In this document: one piece after another, positions 1-11,118 of the stretch
Numbering within the stretch: position 1 is the stretch's first letter
Layout of the letters: each line of letters starts with the position of its first letter
NCBI GenBank assembly: GCA_032622095.1
Contig: CP136069.1
Location: 103,324,278 to 103,388,277 of the forward strand
Source of the DNA: Siphonodentalium dalli
Lineage: Eukaryota > Mollusca > Scaphopoda > Gadilida > Siphonodentaliidae
Length of the DNA: 64,000 nt
Reading direction: 5' to 3'
The notes under the pieces: model-generated
Told to the model about the DNA's origin: nothing
Seen by the model: the letters and a program-made list of their open reading frames with translations, nothing else
Database searches by the model: none
Position numbers and translations under genes: made by a program

Positions 1-360
1 TACTACGGCAATAAAGCAATGTTCAGTCCATATGCCAGGATCCATTAATCGATGCCGCAACCATGTGAACGCCCCTACAGGAATATCGACGTATCCCAAC
101 TCTAGAACGCATGCAATGTCAAATTAAGAATTAACCACAATTGAACATAGTATACCACTAACGGATTGTCAAACTATTGCCATATACTGTATGTCGCACG
201 CATATGGACGCACTTGACACGACATCAATATCGCACGCTTGGTACGGAATATATACACAAAATCGCATGCGCGAGATACTGTTGTCGTATATCGGACGAG
301 TGCAGTGGCGTAATGATCGCACGATCAGTCAAATACAAATTGTTATCCTTACGCGACGTA
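1..360 (+). repeat. Dispersed repeat family X, copy 1
   Basis: This AT-rich non-coding stretch shares an ordered series of words with 905-1250 and 6495-6858: 'caataaag', 'cagtccatatgccagga', 'tcgcaaccatgtg', 'atgtcgca(c/a)gcatatgga', 'atcaatatc' and 'cttggta'. The order and spacing are kept, so these are homologous copies. The short ORFs here are not shared between copies and are not considered genes. No terminal repeats or A-rich tail were found, so the class (SINE-like or MITE-like) is open. Confidence 0.6.
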
Positions 361-904
361 TGCAAGTATGTCATATACCAGGGGAAAATAACACATATGC
401 GGCTGTTAATCACACATTGGAACGGCATATTCTAACTGACCCTTCCCCACAAGTGTCTCTACATCCCTGCATTATGGATGTTGCTCAACACGGTTTCTTC
501 CACGAAAGTGTCAAATACATATAACTATTATAACTCATAGATTTAATCACACAACCTGGAAATTTTAAGTATTTTAGTGACTGTTTGTATTTTTCCTGCA
601 ATATTTGTTTATCCTTTTAATGCTGGGAGCTGCGCTGTTTTGGTATTAAAGACCATGTTCCAGTGCCTTCCCTTATATATGAAGCCTCGTATATGTAAGA
701 GAATGCGTTGGCACAGGGTTTTTCGTAATATTTCCGGAAACTCAAGTCATGAAATTGTTAAATTTAATAGACACCATGCACTATCAGCATCAAAACTCTA
801 ATAGCAGGTAGCGTTGAGAACAATGTACACAATTGCTGGTTATGTCACAAGTCTAAGGCCGTGTTACATATTTTAATGCGCTCTCACATCACCCATTTTC
901 ACAC
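361..904. other. Non-coding spacer
   Basis: No supported gene. A short segment around 687-719, read on the minus strand, closely resembles 9379-9412 (shared words 'ccctgtgccaa' and 'gcattctctta'), so a small dispersed repeat lies here. Confidence 0.5.
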
Positions 905-1250
905 TGCGCTGGTACACCAATAAAGGATTTTCAGTCTGAGTTGATCAATGTCGCAACCATATGGGCGATTGGGCGTCCCTTCTGCAATATCGACATACCC
1001 AACTATGGAGCGCATTGTGAAATTAAAAATAGCCACCATTGAACGGGTAGGCAGACTATTTCCATATTGTATGTCGCAAGCATATGAAAGAACTTGCCAC
1101 CATATCAATATCACTCGCTTGGTATGAAATAAACAAAACCGCATGTGTGTGCTCGTGTCGTCAGTTTATCTGACAAGTGCAATAACGAAATGATAGCTTG
1201 ACCTGTCAAATACACTTCCACAATCGCACAGAATTTCATAAACATTCCGG
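905..1250 (+). repeat. Dispersed repeat family X, copy 2
   Basis: Second copy of the family seen at 1-360 and 6495-6858. It starts with the shared 'caataaaggat..tttcagt' and ends with 'tcgcacagaatttcataaac', which matches the end of the copy near 6858. It is clearly diverged from the others by scattered substitutions and small indels. The tyrosine-recombinase element begins just downstream at 1284. Confidence 0.6.
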
Positions 1251-1283
1251 AAGTCCACGCCGCATCTTAACATCTTTGCAATG

Positions 1284-1547
1284 GGTTCTATTTGACATCA
1301 AATAAATTAATTAGCAAACGGTGATTCGAGAATTTCTTTAGGTACGATCTGGTCTTCCATAGTTCAATAGTTTTAATATGTTAATTACATATTATTTTCT
1401 CGCCTTTTCATTGGTTTAAATTCACACCTCGCCTTTTCATTGGTTTAGATTGACGCACCCCCCTTTTCGCGGGAATTTCTAATTACCTTTGTTAATTTCT
1501 TCATTATATTGATATTTTCTTCTGAGGCTACAAGTTTGAAAACTTTC
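1284..1547 (+). repeat. Split direct repeat A1 (left terminal repeat)
   Basis: 264 bp, matching 5594-5857 base for base as far as can be checked by eye. It starts 'ggttctatttgac' and ends 'gaaaactttc', after which the two copies diverge at once. It contains an internal near-duplicate, 'cgccttttcattggttta' occurring twice in about 30 bp (near 1391 and 1430). It probably carries the 5' promoter and a recombination end. Confidence 0.88.
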
Positions 1548-1622
1548 TTTGATGTTTGATCCTCAATCTTGATTTTCGCATTGATAATAGCGAAATTGAA
1601 TCGAAACTGTTGAAACAAGTCG

Positions 1623-3006
1623 TTGAAAACTGTTTGTTGTGATTTACGCGGTTGTCATAGCGACACTGTGACACCATACATGATACCCTCTCGGAAACTT
1701 CGAAATCCTAAGAAGCTCAATTACAAGAAAATGAGCGAAGGAATAGACCAAAGTGATTCTTCCACTGAAGAAGAAATTAAAAAAGAATCCGTTCAGGATG
1801 ATGAGTTTGAAGAGATCCCTGAAAATGAAGGTAAAGACGAGGATACACTTCTGGACGAGGATATGCATGGAGAAATTGAAAGTCGAACTGGCGGAAGTTG
1901 AATTATTGCAGCGCCGTCAAATGAAACGCCAAGCGAGAGACGAGTTGCAAAACGAACTATTGCAGAGAAAGAAAGACCTCAAAGGTACTAAAAGATATAA
2001 AAAACAGTCTCCTGTTGTAGAAAACATTATAAATTTGGAGGACCTGAGAAAAATGGACAAATTGAGCAAACTTGCTGACTCTCATCTTCGAAAACATGGC
2101 GTGTTTGGTGGTAAAGTTGACAATGACAGTCACAGTGACACTGATTGTGAAAGCTCTGATAGTGAAGTAAATAGGTCTGATAATGACTCTCGCCGGAAGA
2201 AATCAAAACGACGAGTAAAATCAGGTATTGAAGCCAAGGCAAGTGATGTAGTACTTAAACCACAATTATTCCCTCATTCGGCACTGAAATTTGAGTTTGT
2301 AAATTTCAATATTCAATTCGCCAATCTCACCTTTCAACAGTTCGTGGCAGGCGAAACTGAAATAATCAGTAGACTTGGTATTAGCGCCTTGGAAAGAAAG
2401 GGTAGACTGGCTCTCTTAAAAAAGATAAGTTATTATCATAACGTTTATGAATGGAGAGCCTTGTTAAATTTTTATGCCGATTGGTTAAGGCGCATAGAGA
2501 TAGGGGAAAATTCATGGGACGATGACCCTGCTCAATTGGAAGGTCCCATTTTAGCTAGGCATATCAAAGTAAATACTAGTACCGGTAGTTACAGGGCCAA
2601 CAAGAGTTATGGGAAATCAGAAAGTTCAGTGCCGCATGGTGGGAATGAAATAAGTGGGGCTGAGTCTCAGCCATGGTTTTGTTCTCTGTATCAGAGGAAT
2701 CGTTGTAGCCTGAATTCACCTCATAGGGCTACCATAAAAGGTAAGGAAAGATCAGTGGAGCATTTTTGTGCCACTTGTTGGAATGAAAAGAAGCAGAAGG
2801 CTGTTAACCCTGAGTGTTCATCGGCATGTCCATTTCCACCAAGTAGATGACAATTAAATATCCAAAAGTTAACTGAATCGGAATTAAATCCTTTAGCAAA
2901 GTGTTTTTATCCACAATATTTATTATCACAGGAAGCAAAGAAACATGCCTTTGAAAACAAAGAGGTGAACAGTGATCCTAATAACAATGTGTTGAACCTA
3001 TTATAA
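1623..3006 (+). pseudogene. Gag-like ORF1 of the tyrosine-recombinase element, frameshifted
   Basis: Likely Gag-type nucleic-acid-binding protein. The acidic N-terminal part (start codon possibly at 1623 or at the internal ATG near 1731) is in one frame to about 1865. The remainder continues in another frame ('EVELLQRRQMKRQ...'), so a single-base frameshift lies near 1862-1868. The C-terminal part has Cys and His residues spaced as CxxYQRNRC...H...HxCxxCW...C...C, resembling the Cys/His-rich C-terminus of DIRS-group Gag proteins. A TGA at 2848-2850 interrupts the frame; the same frame then stays open to TAA at 3004-3006. The middle part is rich in Lys, Asp and Ser. Family placement rests on position and the Cys/His pattern only. 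Confidence 0.7.
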
Positions 3007-3638
3007 ATAACGTTAAAACGAATACAGAGTTTAAGGATTCAATACTTCAAGTCAATGAGCACTCTCAGAGTAAAAATTTCAAGCCAGAATTTCATGTCGA
3101 CACAGTATGTGCTGAAGTTTTGTCTGAATTGAGACAGACAGTTACAATTTCAGAAGATCCAGTTGAATTGTACTTGTGTATGAATGATACTGGTTCTGAT
3201 GAAAGAATGTCTGAGTTGATTCAGTCAAGTTCAGAACAGTTAGTTCGTCCCGCACACAAATCTTCCAAAAAGAGTTGTTTTTCTACTGCATGCAGTACCC
3301 AAATGGAAGATTTAATTAGTGATCATAATTCTGTTTTGGAGTCAGGGAAGTATAATTTTGAATCGACCCAAATTCCAGTTAAAAGTGGCTTGAATATCGA
3401 AAATATTAAACTTATGCTCGAGGTTTACGAAGACAAGGAGCTCTGTAAACTTCTCGAATTTGGATTCCCAATAGGGGTGGATAATGCGCAGAGCATTATT
3501 AATCAAGCAGTGAGAAATCACAAAGGTGCACGAGATTTTCCACGTCATTTGGATTGTTACTTAGTTAAAGAAATAGAAAATAATTCTATCATTGGACCTT
3601 TCAATTCAAATCCATTCAAGAGGTGCAATCGTTATTAG
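2985..3638 (+). pseudogene. N-terminal part of RT polyprotein, cut before the catalytic core
   Basis: The frame is open from 2985; the true start is uncertain. The C-terminal 80 residues ('GFPIGV...', 'NHKGARDFP', 'YLVKEIENNSIIGPFNSNPF') match the conserved run that comes just before the RT fingers in DIRS-order elements. After 'NPFK' the frame is lost. The downstream ORF at 3623 begins with sequence that belongs after the RT thumb, so an internal deletion joins the two near 3617-3623 and removes the polymerase active site. The first 90 residues are Ser/Glu-rich and not recognised. Confidence 0.72.
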
Positions 3639-4315
3639 GAAAATTAAATTTTATTTCTGCATGTGTCCATCCAGGAAGGATTTTCGTTTCGAGAATTCTT
3701 TCATGGCTCAGGACCTTTAATTTCTACTCACCTAAAGTGTTGGACATTCCTTACTATGTGAAGAGAGATTTGCTCTGGTGGGCTCGATTTTTACCCTCTT
3801 ACAATGGCATCTCAATGATGGTTTTGGAAGAGTGGTCCAATCCAGATGAATTTATTTCCTCTGATTCAACATTGAGAGCATGCGGAGGTCTGTTCGGAAA
3901 CAAGTTTTTTCATGCTATTTTCCCAGAAAATATTAGTGGTAGGCATATAAATGAATTAGAGATGTTGAGTATTGTACTCTGTGTGAAGTTATGGGCTCCA
4001 CTTTTGACTGGGAAGCGGATAATGGTAAATTGTGACAATAGCACTTCAGTATTTGTGTTAAACCGAGGTGCTTCTCGGAACTCATTTCTTCAAGAATGTC
4101 TCAGAGAAATTTTGTTCTTTGCTGCAAAATTTCAATTCGAAATTCGGGCTAAACATATTATTGGTGTAAACAATAGACAGGCAGACTGTCTATCAAGGTG
4201 GGATGATGGAGAAATCTATAGAAATGAGTTTCAGGAGTACGTCCGTAAACAAAATATGTCAATGGAAGAAGTGCATGTAAATAATGAAATGTTCAACTTC
4301 ACACATGAATGGTAA
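3623..4315 (+). pseudogene. RT connection and RNase H of the tyrosine-recombinase element
   Basis: The first 60 residues ('LGKLNFISACVHPGR', 'RDLLWWARFL') match the segment between RT and RNase H in DIRS-order polyproteins. Residues about 75-195 form an RNase H fold: 'SSDSTLRACGGLFG' (first acidic), 'NELEMLSIVLCVKLW' (Glu), 'VNCDNSTSVFVLNRG' (Asp) and 'GVNNRQADCLSR' (last Asp). All four acidic positions are present, so this domain could once have been active. The upstream polymerase core is deleted. The ORF overlaps the recombinase ORF by 32 nt in a different frame. Confidence 0.82.
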
Positions 4316-5313
4316 TTTATTTATAGGATCAGAGATCTCGCAACTGAAGAAAGAAGCTAAGGTGTCTAAGTCTAAGGCGTTTGCGGTTGGCACTCAAAAA
4401 AATCATCTCATACAATGGAAATCCTATTTCCTCTTCTGTCTGTATTTTTCAATAGAACCAATTCCATCTACTTTAGAAGTAATTATATTGTTTTCTCAGT
4501 TTCTAAGCAGGAGCTTCAAGTCAGTGGAAGCTATTAGGAATTATGTAAGTGGAGTTAAGATCTTTCACTTAAATCTTTCTTTGGATTGCGAGTTCTTTAA
4601 TTCCTATGAATTGTCATTGTTATATAGAGGATTAGGAAGACTTAAGCCACATTGTGTCCGTCAAGCCCTTCCAATAACCCCTGCTATTTTAGAGATGATT
4701 CATGTTCATATTAATCAGGATGACCCTATTCATGTTACTCACTGGTGTATTTTCCTTTTGGCCTTTTTTCTTTTTCTTCGTAAGTCTAATTTAGTACCAG
4801 ATACCGCTACATCTTTTGATGCGTCACATCAGTTGTGTAGACCAAAATATTTTTATTACAGATAATGTGCTTTTGGTCATTATTAAGTGGTCAAAGACCA
4901 TTCAGTTTGGACAACGTATTTTAAAGTTACCAGTTGTAGCCATTCCGGGATCAGTCCTTTGCCCTGTTAAAGCCTTTAAGGCTATGGTAAAGCTTAACCC
5001 GTCAGCAGATTTTGAACCAGCATTCCAATTACGTAGTAATGGTAAGGTTAAGCCAGTAACTTATTCTCAATTTCAAAAGTTTTTGAGGCTTCGGTTAGTA
5101 GATATTGGAGAAGACCCCTTACTTTATTCTTCGCATAGTTTTAGAAGGGGCGGCGCCTCGTGGGCATTTAAGGCGCAAGTTCCTAGTGAATTTATTCAAT
5201 TAATGGGCGATTGGTCTAGCGATTGCTACAAGCGTTATCTACATTATTCTTTGAAAGATAGGTATGTGTTAGCCAATCGCATGAAACAATCAATTTTGGA
5301 TAAAAATAAGTAA
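4284..5313 (+). pseudogene. Tyrosine recombinase (phage-integrase fold), one frameshift
   Basis: DIRS-order retroelements integrate with a tyrosine recombinase instead of a DDE integrase. The N-terminal SAM-like region runs from 'KSKAFAVGTQKNHLIQWKSY' to 'YRGLGRLKPH'. Catalytic motifs are visible: Arg in 'FLRKSNLVP' (box I), His-x-x-Arg in 'SHSFRRGGASW' (box II) and the nucleophile Tyr in 'KRYLHYS'. Translation switches frame near 4840-4850 ('SHQLCR' then 'NIFITDNV'), a one-base indel. Apart from this the protein is complete, about 340 residues with a stop at 5311-5313. It ends about 55 bp before repeat B1. Confidence 0.88.
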
Positions 5314-5367
5314 CTTTATACAGGCATTCATTGATTTCCTATGGAATGGTGCCCAAGGGCTTGGCGG

Positions 5368-5593
5368 GTTGAAATAAATCGAATGAATGTTGATGTGTAC
5401 AGTGTTGTCTGGCATGTGTTTTGTCCATGCATGTCTATGTACTATTTATTAACTTGCATGTTTGTCTTGAATTAATTTATTTTCTGTTGTGAGAATGAAT
5501 TTTGTACATGTAGTCTCAATAGAAAATATCTTGCGTCTAATTAAATTATTAAATTTAGAATAATTTTATTTTTCCTCGAACCCTTGGCTAATT
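5368..5593 (+). repeat. Split direct repeat B1
   Basis: 226 bp starting 'gttgaaataaatcg' and ending 'cttggctaatt', repeated at 5912-6137. It is directly joined to A2 at 5594 with no spacer, as expected for the circular-junction geometry of split direct repeat elements. Confidence 0.88.
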
Positions 5594-5857
5594 GGTTCTA
5601 TTTGACATCAAATAAATTAATTAGCAAACGGTGATTCGAGAATTTCTTTAGGTACGATCTGGTCTTCCATAGTTCAATAGTTTTAATATGTTAATTACAT
5701 ATTATTTTCTCGCCTTTTCATTGGTTTAAATTCACACCTCGCCTTTTCATTGGTTTAGATTGACGCACCCCCCTTTTCGCGGGAATTTCTAATTACCTTT
5801 GTTAATTTCTTCATTATATTGATATTTTCTTCTGAGGCTACAAGTTTGAAAACTTTC
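5594..5857 (+). repeat. Split direct repeat A2
   Basis: Second copy of the 264-bp A block. It is followed by a 54-bp unique linker (5858-5911) before B2. No difference from A1 was found by eye. Confidence 0.88.
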
Positions 5858-5911
5858 CCACCCTCCCATCCCATTCAGAAAAATTTAATGTCTTTCCTAC
5901 ATTGTGGGCGA

Positions 5912-6137
5912 GTTGAAATAAATCGAATGAATGTTGATGTGTACAGTGTTGTCTGGCATGTGTTTTGTCCATGCATGTCTATGTACTATTTATTAACTTG
6001 CATGTTTGTCTTGAATTAATTTATTTTCTGTTGTGAGAATGAATTTTGTACATGTAGTCTCAATAGAAAATATCTTGCGTCTAATTAAATTATTAAATTT
6101 AGAATAATTTTATTTTTCCTCGAACCCTTGGCTAATT
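5912..6137 (+). repeat. Split direct repeat B2 (right terminal repeat)
   Basis: Second copy of the 226-bp B block and the right end of the element. The sequence after 'gctaatt' (6138 on) is unrelated to A2, which fixes the boundary. Confidence 0.88.
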
Positions 6138-6494
6138 TGTCTGTTCCTGCATGTGCAATGGAATCGTGAAATTGCCAGTTTGAAACTGATTTTTTTTCGG
6201 ATTTTAATGCAATTGCTTGTAGCTACAGGTACCTGCTTAAATATAACTGACACCACAAACCGTCAATATTAAATCACAATCATACCAAGTAGAGCTGAGA
6301 ACACTGCTATCAATTACTGCTATACCACGATGCCAGTCTTATTAAAATTAGACCTAAATTTCATTACTTTCAACTTACGTTGAGAGTTTACTGTAAGGAA
6401 ACCTTGGTCTAGTTATTACTAGACTGCCACGATGCTAAAGCTGTAGTTTTATTTTGGTTATACTGAGTAAATACGTCAATCATTTTCCACAGCA
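6138..6494. other. Non-coding spacer
   Basis: AT-rich flank of the recombinase element. No ORF, structure or repeat was recognised. Confidence 0.4.
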
Positions 6495-6858
6495 CTACTG
6501 CATCAATAAAGGATCTTTCAGTCCATATGCCAGGACGTGTTCATCAACGTCACAACCGTGTGGACACACCTCCCAAAATATTGAAACATCACGAGTCTGG
6601 AACACATTGTTAAGAATAGAAATGACCTAATTAACAGACTCTTGCCATCGTGTATATCGCAAGCATATGGACGCATGTGCCACTACCGGTATATCAATAT
6701 AAAACGTTGGTATGCAATATATACACACAACTGATTATGTGTGTTCCTGTCGTCAGTTTACCATATGAGTGCAAATGCGCAAAGATAGCACAATTTTCTG
6801 CACGAACAGTGAAATACCTCATACGTTATTGTTATGGGATCGCAGGAGTTTCATAAAC
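6495..6858 (+). repeat. Dispersed repeat family X, copy 3
   Basis: Third copy of the family at 1-360 and 905-1250. It shares 'caataaaggatc.ttcagt', 'ccatatgccagga', 'cgcaagcatatgga' and the terminal 'tcgca.gagtttcataaac'. The two closest copies sit on either side of the recombinase element, 34 bp left of it and 357 bp right of it. Confidence 0.6.
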
Positions 6859-7676
6859 TTGGGGCCATAGCACCGATGTATGTTCTTTCTTTGAGTGTCT
6901 AATTGAACATAATAATTGCTGTTTGCAGTCATGTTTCACGAACTTATATAGCTATAGTAGTACATGTACCCTGATGTATGTAAGGCAAAATTATAGTAAA
7001 TATTTGTATGTAGAGGATCTCACATGAGTTTATATTTTGTACGGAATCTATCAATCGAGATAACTAAATTCGATTTGAGCCGAGGTTCACCGAGACTCAA
7101 ATAGAATTTAGTGGACAAAGTTGATACATTACGTATAAAGTAGAATGAGTTTGATATACATTTTATCACATGATCAAATAAACGCGAAGCAACGTGAAGT
7201 ATTCATCGAAGAAAACTATCATAAACGTCAGCAATCGCAAGTCGTTTAAATAATGGCGTGACGTCATCGCACGTGCTAATATTACATGTGTGTCTTACCA
7301 ATAATTATGATCCTGGTTTTGTGAGTTAATTATGTGATAAATTGTGATATTAAACGAACAACAGGAAATAGTGCCAGGTGACCCTTGACTTCCGGTCTGT
7401 CTTCTATTTACACTCCATATATTATGCCTTCCAATATTTTTCCAACCAGCTATAATCATGAAGAGTTTGAAAAGTTATGTCATTATATATACACCATTAA
7501 ATACATCAAAGTGTCTTTATTTATCTGGGACTATTTCTTTACACACGCAAACAATGAACAGTTACATGAAAAGTTATCCCATGTCTTATAGAAGCCGATG
7601 TTAGTTTAGCGTACCATTTGTTAATTTAAGTAGGTTTTGTCGAGGCTTTAGATCATGTAATAAATATAACCTATAA
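6859..7676. other. Non-coding spacer with a small hairpin
   Basis: No gene recognised. At 7064-7111 two 16-nt arms ('ctaaattcgatttgag' and its near-perfect reverse complement, one mismatch) enclose a 16-nt loop. Confidence 0.4.
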
Positions 7677-7811
7677 CTCGTCCCCAGAGTATAGGCTATA
7701 GCGGAATTTACAAAACTCGTCCACTACATTAGGTCAGGACCTCAACAAAGGCTCGTCCAGTTCTAATATTCTGGACTCGTTTTGTAAATTCAGCTATAAA
7801 CTGGGGACTCA
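7677..7811. mobile_element. Small palindromic MITE-like element
   Basis: The left arm (about 7679-7722) is 'cgtccccagagtata..tatagcgg' followed by 'aatttacaaaactcgtcca'. The right arm (about 7771-7810) is its reverse complement with a few differences ('tggactcgttttgtaaatt', 'ctggggac'). Arms of about 40 bp around a 48-bp centre are typical of short non-autonomous DNA elements. 'actc' flanks both ends and may be a target duplication, but this is weak. Confidence 0.55.
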
Positions 7812-10725
7812 TTGTAGATCCTCTCTTTATTGCACACCCTGATCCCTGGAACATGACAAATGTGGCAAGAATGAAAAAATACCAACCGGTATGAATCGTA
7901 TGATGGCAGTATCTCATTCTAATAACAATATATTTCTTATTGGTGAATTTGGATTTAGTTCAAAATAATAAGATCATACTGTTGGCCCAATATTTTATTA
8001 ATCAGAAGGCAATCACATCACCCAGGAATCTTCATGTCTTTTCATTACACTTTCTGTTAGACAAAATATGTACATTGTGCAGCCACATTCAAGTGTAAAT
8101 TATGACACTTTCCAAACGTAATAGAACAAGATTTACATTCTCCAGAATTGAAGCAGTGTATATTTTCCTTAGAACAAGTGGATCAATACCCTGTACTTTC
8201 ATAAGATGTTTTGCACTGAATAAATAACTACACATCAGCTTCCTGGAGTGAATTCCTTGTTACCTCAGGTCAAGAATCACTTTTACACATGTATGCCTCC
8301 ACCCCAAAAGTATCCATTGCACACATGACTACCTCCAATATAATTTAGAATAGATGATGTATTTTCTGTTATCCTGTTTTCTCATCATTTCCTTTTCTAG
8401 TAGTATTATAAGGAAGCTGAAGTTGCAAGTTATTAAAAGTTTGTGTCCTTGGTGTTGATATTGTCTTTGTGTGTGAATAACATTCCAAGAAGAGAGCCCA
8501 CAGAAAATAGTGGATTTGACATTTGTGTCATCATAGTCAGGACACAACAGTTCCATTTAATCTCTGATTGTGAATTTTAATTTTACACCTGTTCAAAAAA
8601 ATTGTCTGATGCCTTTTCAAAATGTATTCAGAACCAGTAAATGTCAGATCAGTGATCACAGAGTTGAACTTCTGATAGTTGATATAGTTATATAGTTATA
8701 TGTGTGATAAGCAGGATGTAGATCCAAAATATCCCTAAAATAGAAAATAAAACACTTTAAGTATACAATAATACATACACAATACAGACATACTTTTAAC
8801 AAGTGTGGTTGCACAACTAATCAATTGATCAAGTGTATGCTGCATTGTAAGTAAGTACTCACTTCTTTTCATGGAGCTTGAACAGTTAAATAAAAGGAAC
8901 GACTAACGGTCCTTTTTATGCCAAGCAGTTTGAACTACCGAGTACAACCATGTAAATTTTTGCTGACATCTAAAAGCATTGTTGTCAACATTAAAAATAA
9001 ACAGTAGTAACTACTACTGTAGCTGGGATACCATGAGTTTGCTTTAATGAGGGTCAAATAATTATTGTGCTCACAAGTCATCCAAGCTAATTATTAGTGT
9101 CTCTTTGATTTGCCGCACCTATTCCATGAGACACATGAGACAGTTCCCCCTACATATATTCTAAGCTGATGACAAACACTATTTATTGCTAATTATTAGT
9201 GCCACTTTAAAATCATCTGAGAAACACAGCACCTATCCCATGACAATCCATGGGTCACGTTACAGTACCCCTGTGTATTAATTTTCCTACATATATTATT
9301 TTCTAAGCTGATACTACTTCATAGCTGATGCTATTTATTAACCCTTTCCTGACTGGAGCTTCCTGAAATTTTGCAAAATCCCTGTGCCAATGCATTCTCT
9401 TATATATGCGAGTCGCCAATATGGCACCTCACCTACTAATATAAAAGAGAATGCATTGGCCAAGTCTATCCCAGGAAAAGGGAGCTATTGCTCCCACACC
9501 TATAATTACTGGCAATATTTTGTTCGCAGGTGCCAAAATTTGCACTTGTCAAAATGTTCACGGTCACTGTAATAGTTGATTAAGGTATATAGGTTGATTG
9601 AAGGTATATTTATAACCTTTCCCATCAGTTAAATTATGGGCATGTGAAAAGTTTAACTGGACATATGTCTATCCCACAATTCCACAGGTATTATTATTTT
9701 TTGCCAAATATGCTTGAGGGTTATCAGCGTTGGCCATGTGTTATGTGATGGGAACCATTACTTAAACAGTTGCTACTATGATGCTAATAAGACATATATC
9801 TTTCAAGCTAAGTTTGCAGCGGTACAAGTAACTTAAAATGGTTGAGTTTTAACATGTATGTTTCCATGGTACTAGTAACTGCGATGAACAGTGGCTTGTC
9901 ACTGGGGATCAGTGTCCACTGAGCCACTGACCATGCACATGAGAAAATAAATTTACTTTGAGAAAAGTTCTACTGGTGTCAGCTTGTGTGAAACGAAAGG
10001 AGAACAATGTAATTGTACTTGCTCTCACTGATCGTTAGCTGACTAAACAATAAAAGAATTGAAAGACAGACCAATTGGGTTTTAACATAACCACAAATCA
10101 TGTATGGTAGCGATTTCGCATTCAGTAAGTTAATCCATTTTTATATCTCAGCTTACACATGGATAGGCCTACATGTACATGGGGAAAGCGAAAAAATGCA
10201 TGGTTAACTGATCATGATGGAAGGCTTGCATGATAGTTGTTTTGGTTTAATGTATAGTGTTTTCACTTGGACTTGTGTTAGAAATTTTGTTTTGTATTTA
10301 AACAGGAAGAGGCAAAAGTGTGTAACGGTAAAGTTCGGCAAAAAAGTATCGCTGTCGAGGAAAAAAAATTAGGCTTGAGGTCATAAACATGGATTTTGGT
10401 CAGTCAAAACATGGATTTTTTTTTGGCCTTTTTATATGTACCGGTACTGGTGCATGTGCACAGTACATTTACATGTATGTTGTGCATGGCGGTTCTCAAA
10501 TATATATTCAACATCGATTAAGAACTGTATCTGTAGCTGCGTAAATTTAAAACTGAGCGAAAAATAATAATGTTCATACATGACTCATGAGTGTCAGAGA
10601 GACTATTATAATATTACAACTATTAGGATGAAAGTTTAAAAAAATAATAACTGGATCCAAGACAATTCCCGCTACGTACGGTATTTCCTTGGTATCATGA
10701 TTAACTTGAAGATGAAGTGTATAAA
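7812..10725. other. Long non-coding stretch
   Basis: No gene recognised; the small ORFs lack motifs and have no support. There is a hairpin at 9385-9459 (arms 'gccaatgcattctcttata' and 'aagagaatgcattggcc'), part of which recurs inverted near 687-719. The region 9080-9340 repeats short phrases ('cacctatcccatgacaatcc', 'ttctaagctgat') that recur in tandem at 27580-27960. Confidence 0.4.
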
Positions 10726-11082
10726 CATACTAGTGTTGAAGGGGCACTCTCACCAAAAAAAGTGCTGAAGGGTACACAGGATTTTCAAAATGTGCTGAAG
10801 GGTACACATGGTTTGAAATGTCGTTCTAAAGGACATTCAGTTTTCGTATCTGCCATGATTTCTGTTAGAGAATAATTGTTTACGTTCCAATGAATATTAA
10901 AATGTACTGAAAACAAACTGCTAATGGGCGCCAGACTTTCATAAACACAATTTAAGAAATTAAGTAGTGGTGTTCGTGCCGATCGATCACAAACCCTGTG
11001 TACCCTTCAGCACATTTTCAAACCCTGTGTACCCTTTGAACAGCACTTTTTTGGTGAGAGTGACCCCTTCAGCCATACTAGT
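10726..11082. mobile_element. MITE with about 80-bp TIRs and 9-bp target duplication
   Basis: The core at 10735-11073 (339 bp) begins 'gttgaaggggcactctcacc' and ends with the near reverse complement of that sequence. Arms match for about 80 bp. Each arm carries a roughly 25-bp unit twice ('gtgctgaagggtacacagg', 'gtgctgaagggtacaca'). The core is flanked on both sides by the same 9 bp, 'catactagt' (10726-10734 and 11074-11082). Long TIRs with a 9-bp duplication fit the Mutator superfamily. There is no coding capacity, so it would depend on an enzyme supplied in trans. Confidence 0.8.
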
Positions 11083-11118
11083 AGTGTGAAGGTGAGGCCA
11101 TTTGGTAATGCAGAATGG

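Larger units (their letters stand above)
1284..6137 (+). mobile_element. Tyrosine-recombinase retroelement (DIRS order, PAT/Ngaro-like), split direct repeats
   Basis: A 264-bp block at 1284-1547 (A1) recurs at 5594-5857 (A2), and a 226-bp block at 5368-5593 (B1) recurs at 5912-6137 (B2). B1 abuts A2 exactly. This A1-ORFs-B1-A2-B2 layout is the split direct repeat layout known for PAT and Ngaro-type elements of the DIRS order. Between the repeats are a Gag-like ORF, remains of RT plus RNase H, and a tyrosine recombinase, all on the plus strand. No methyltransferase was recognised. By eye the A copies and the B copies have no mismatches, which implies recent insertion or gene conversion. The element is not autonomous: the RT core is missing and there are two frameshifts and an internal stop. 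No target duplication is expected for a recombinase-driven insertion and none was seen. Confidence 0.88.
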
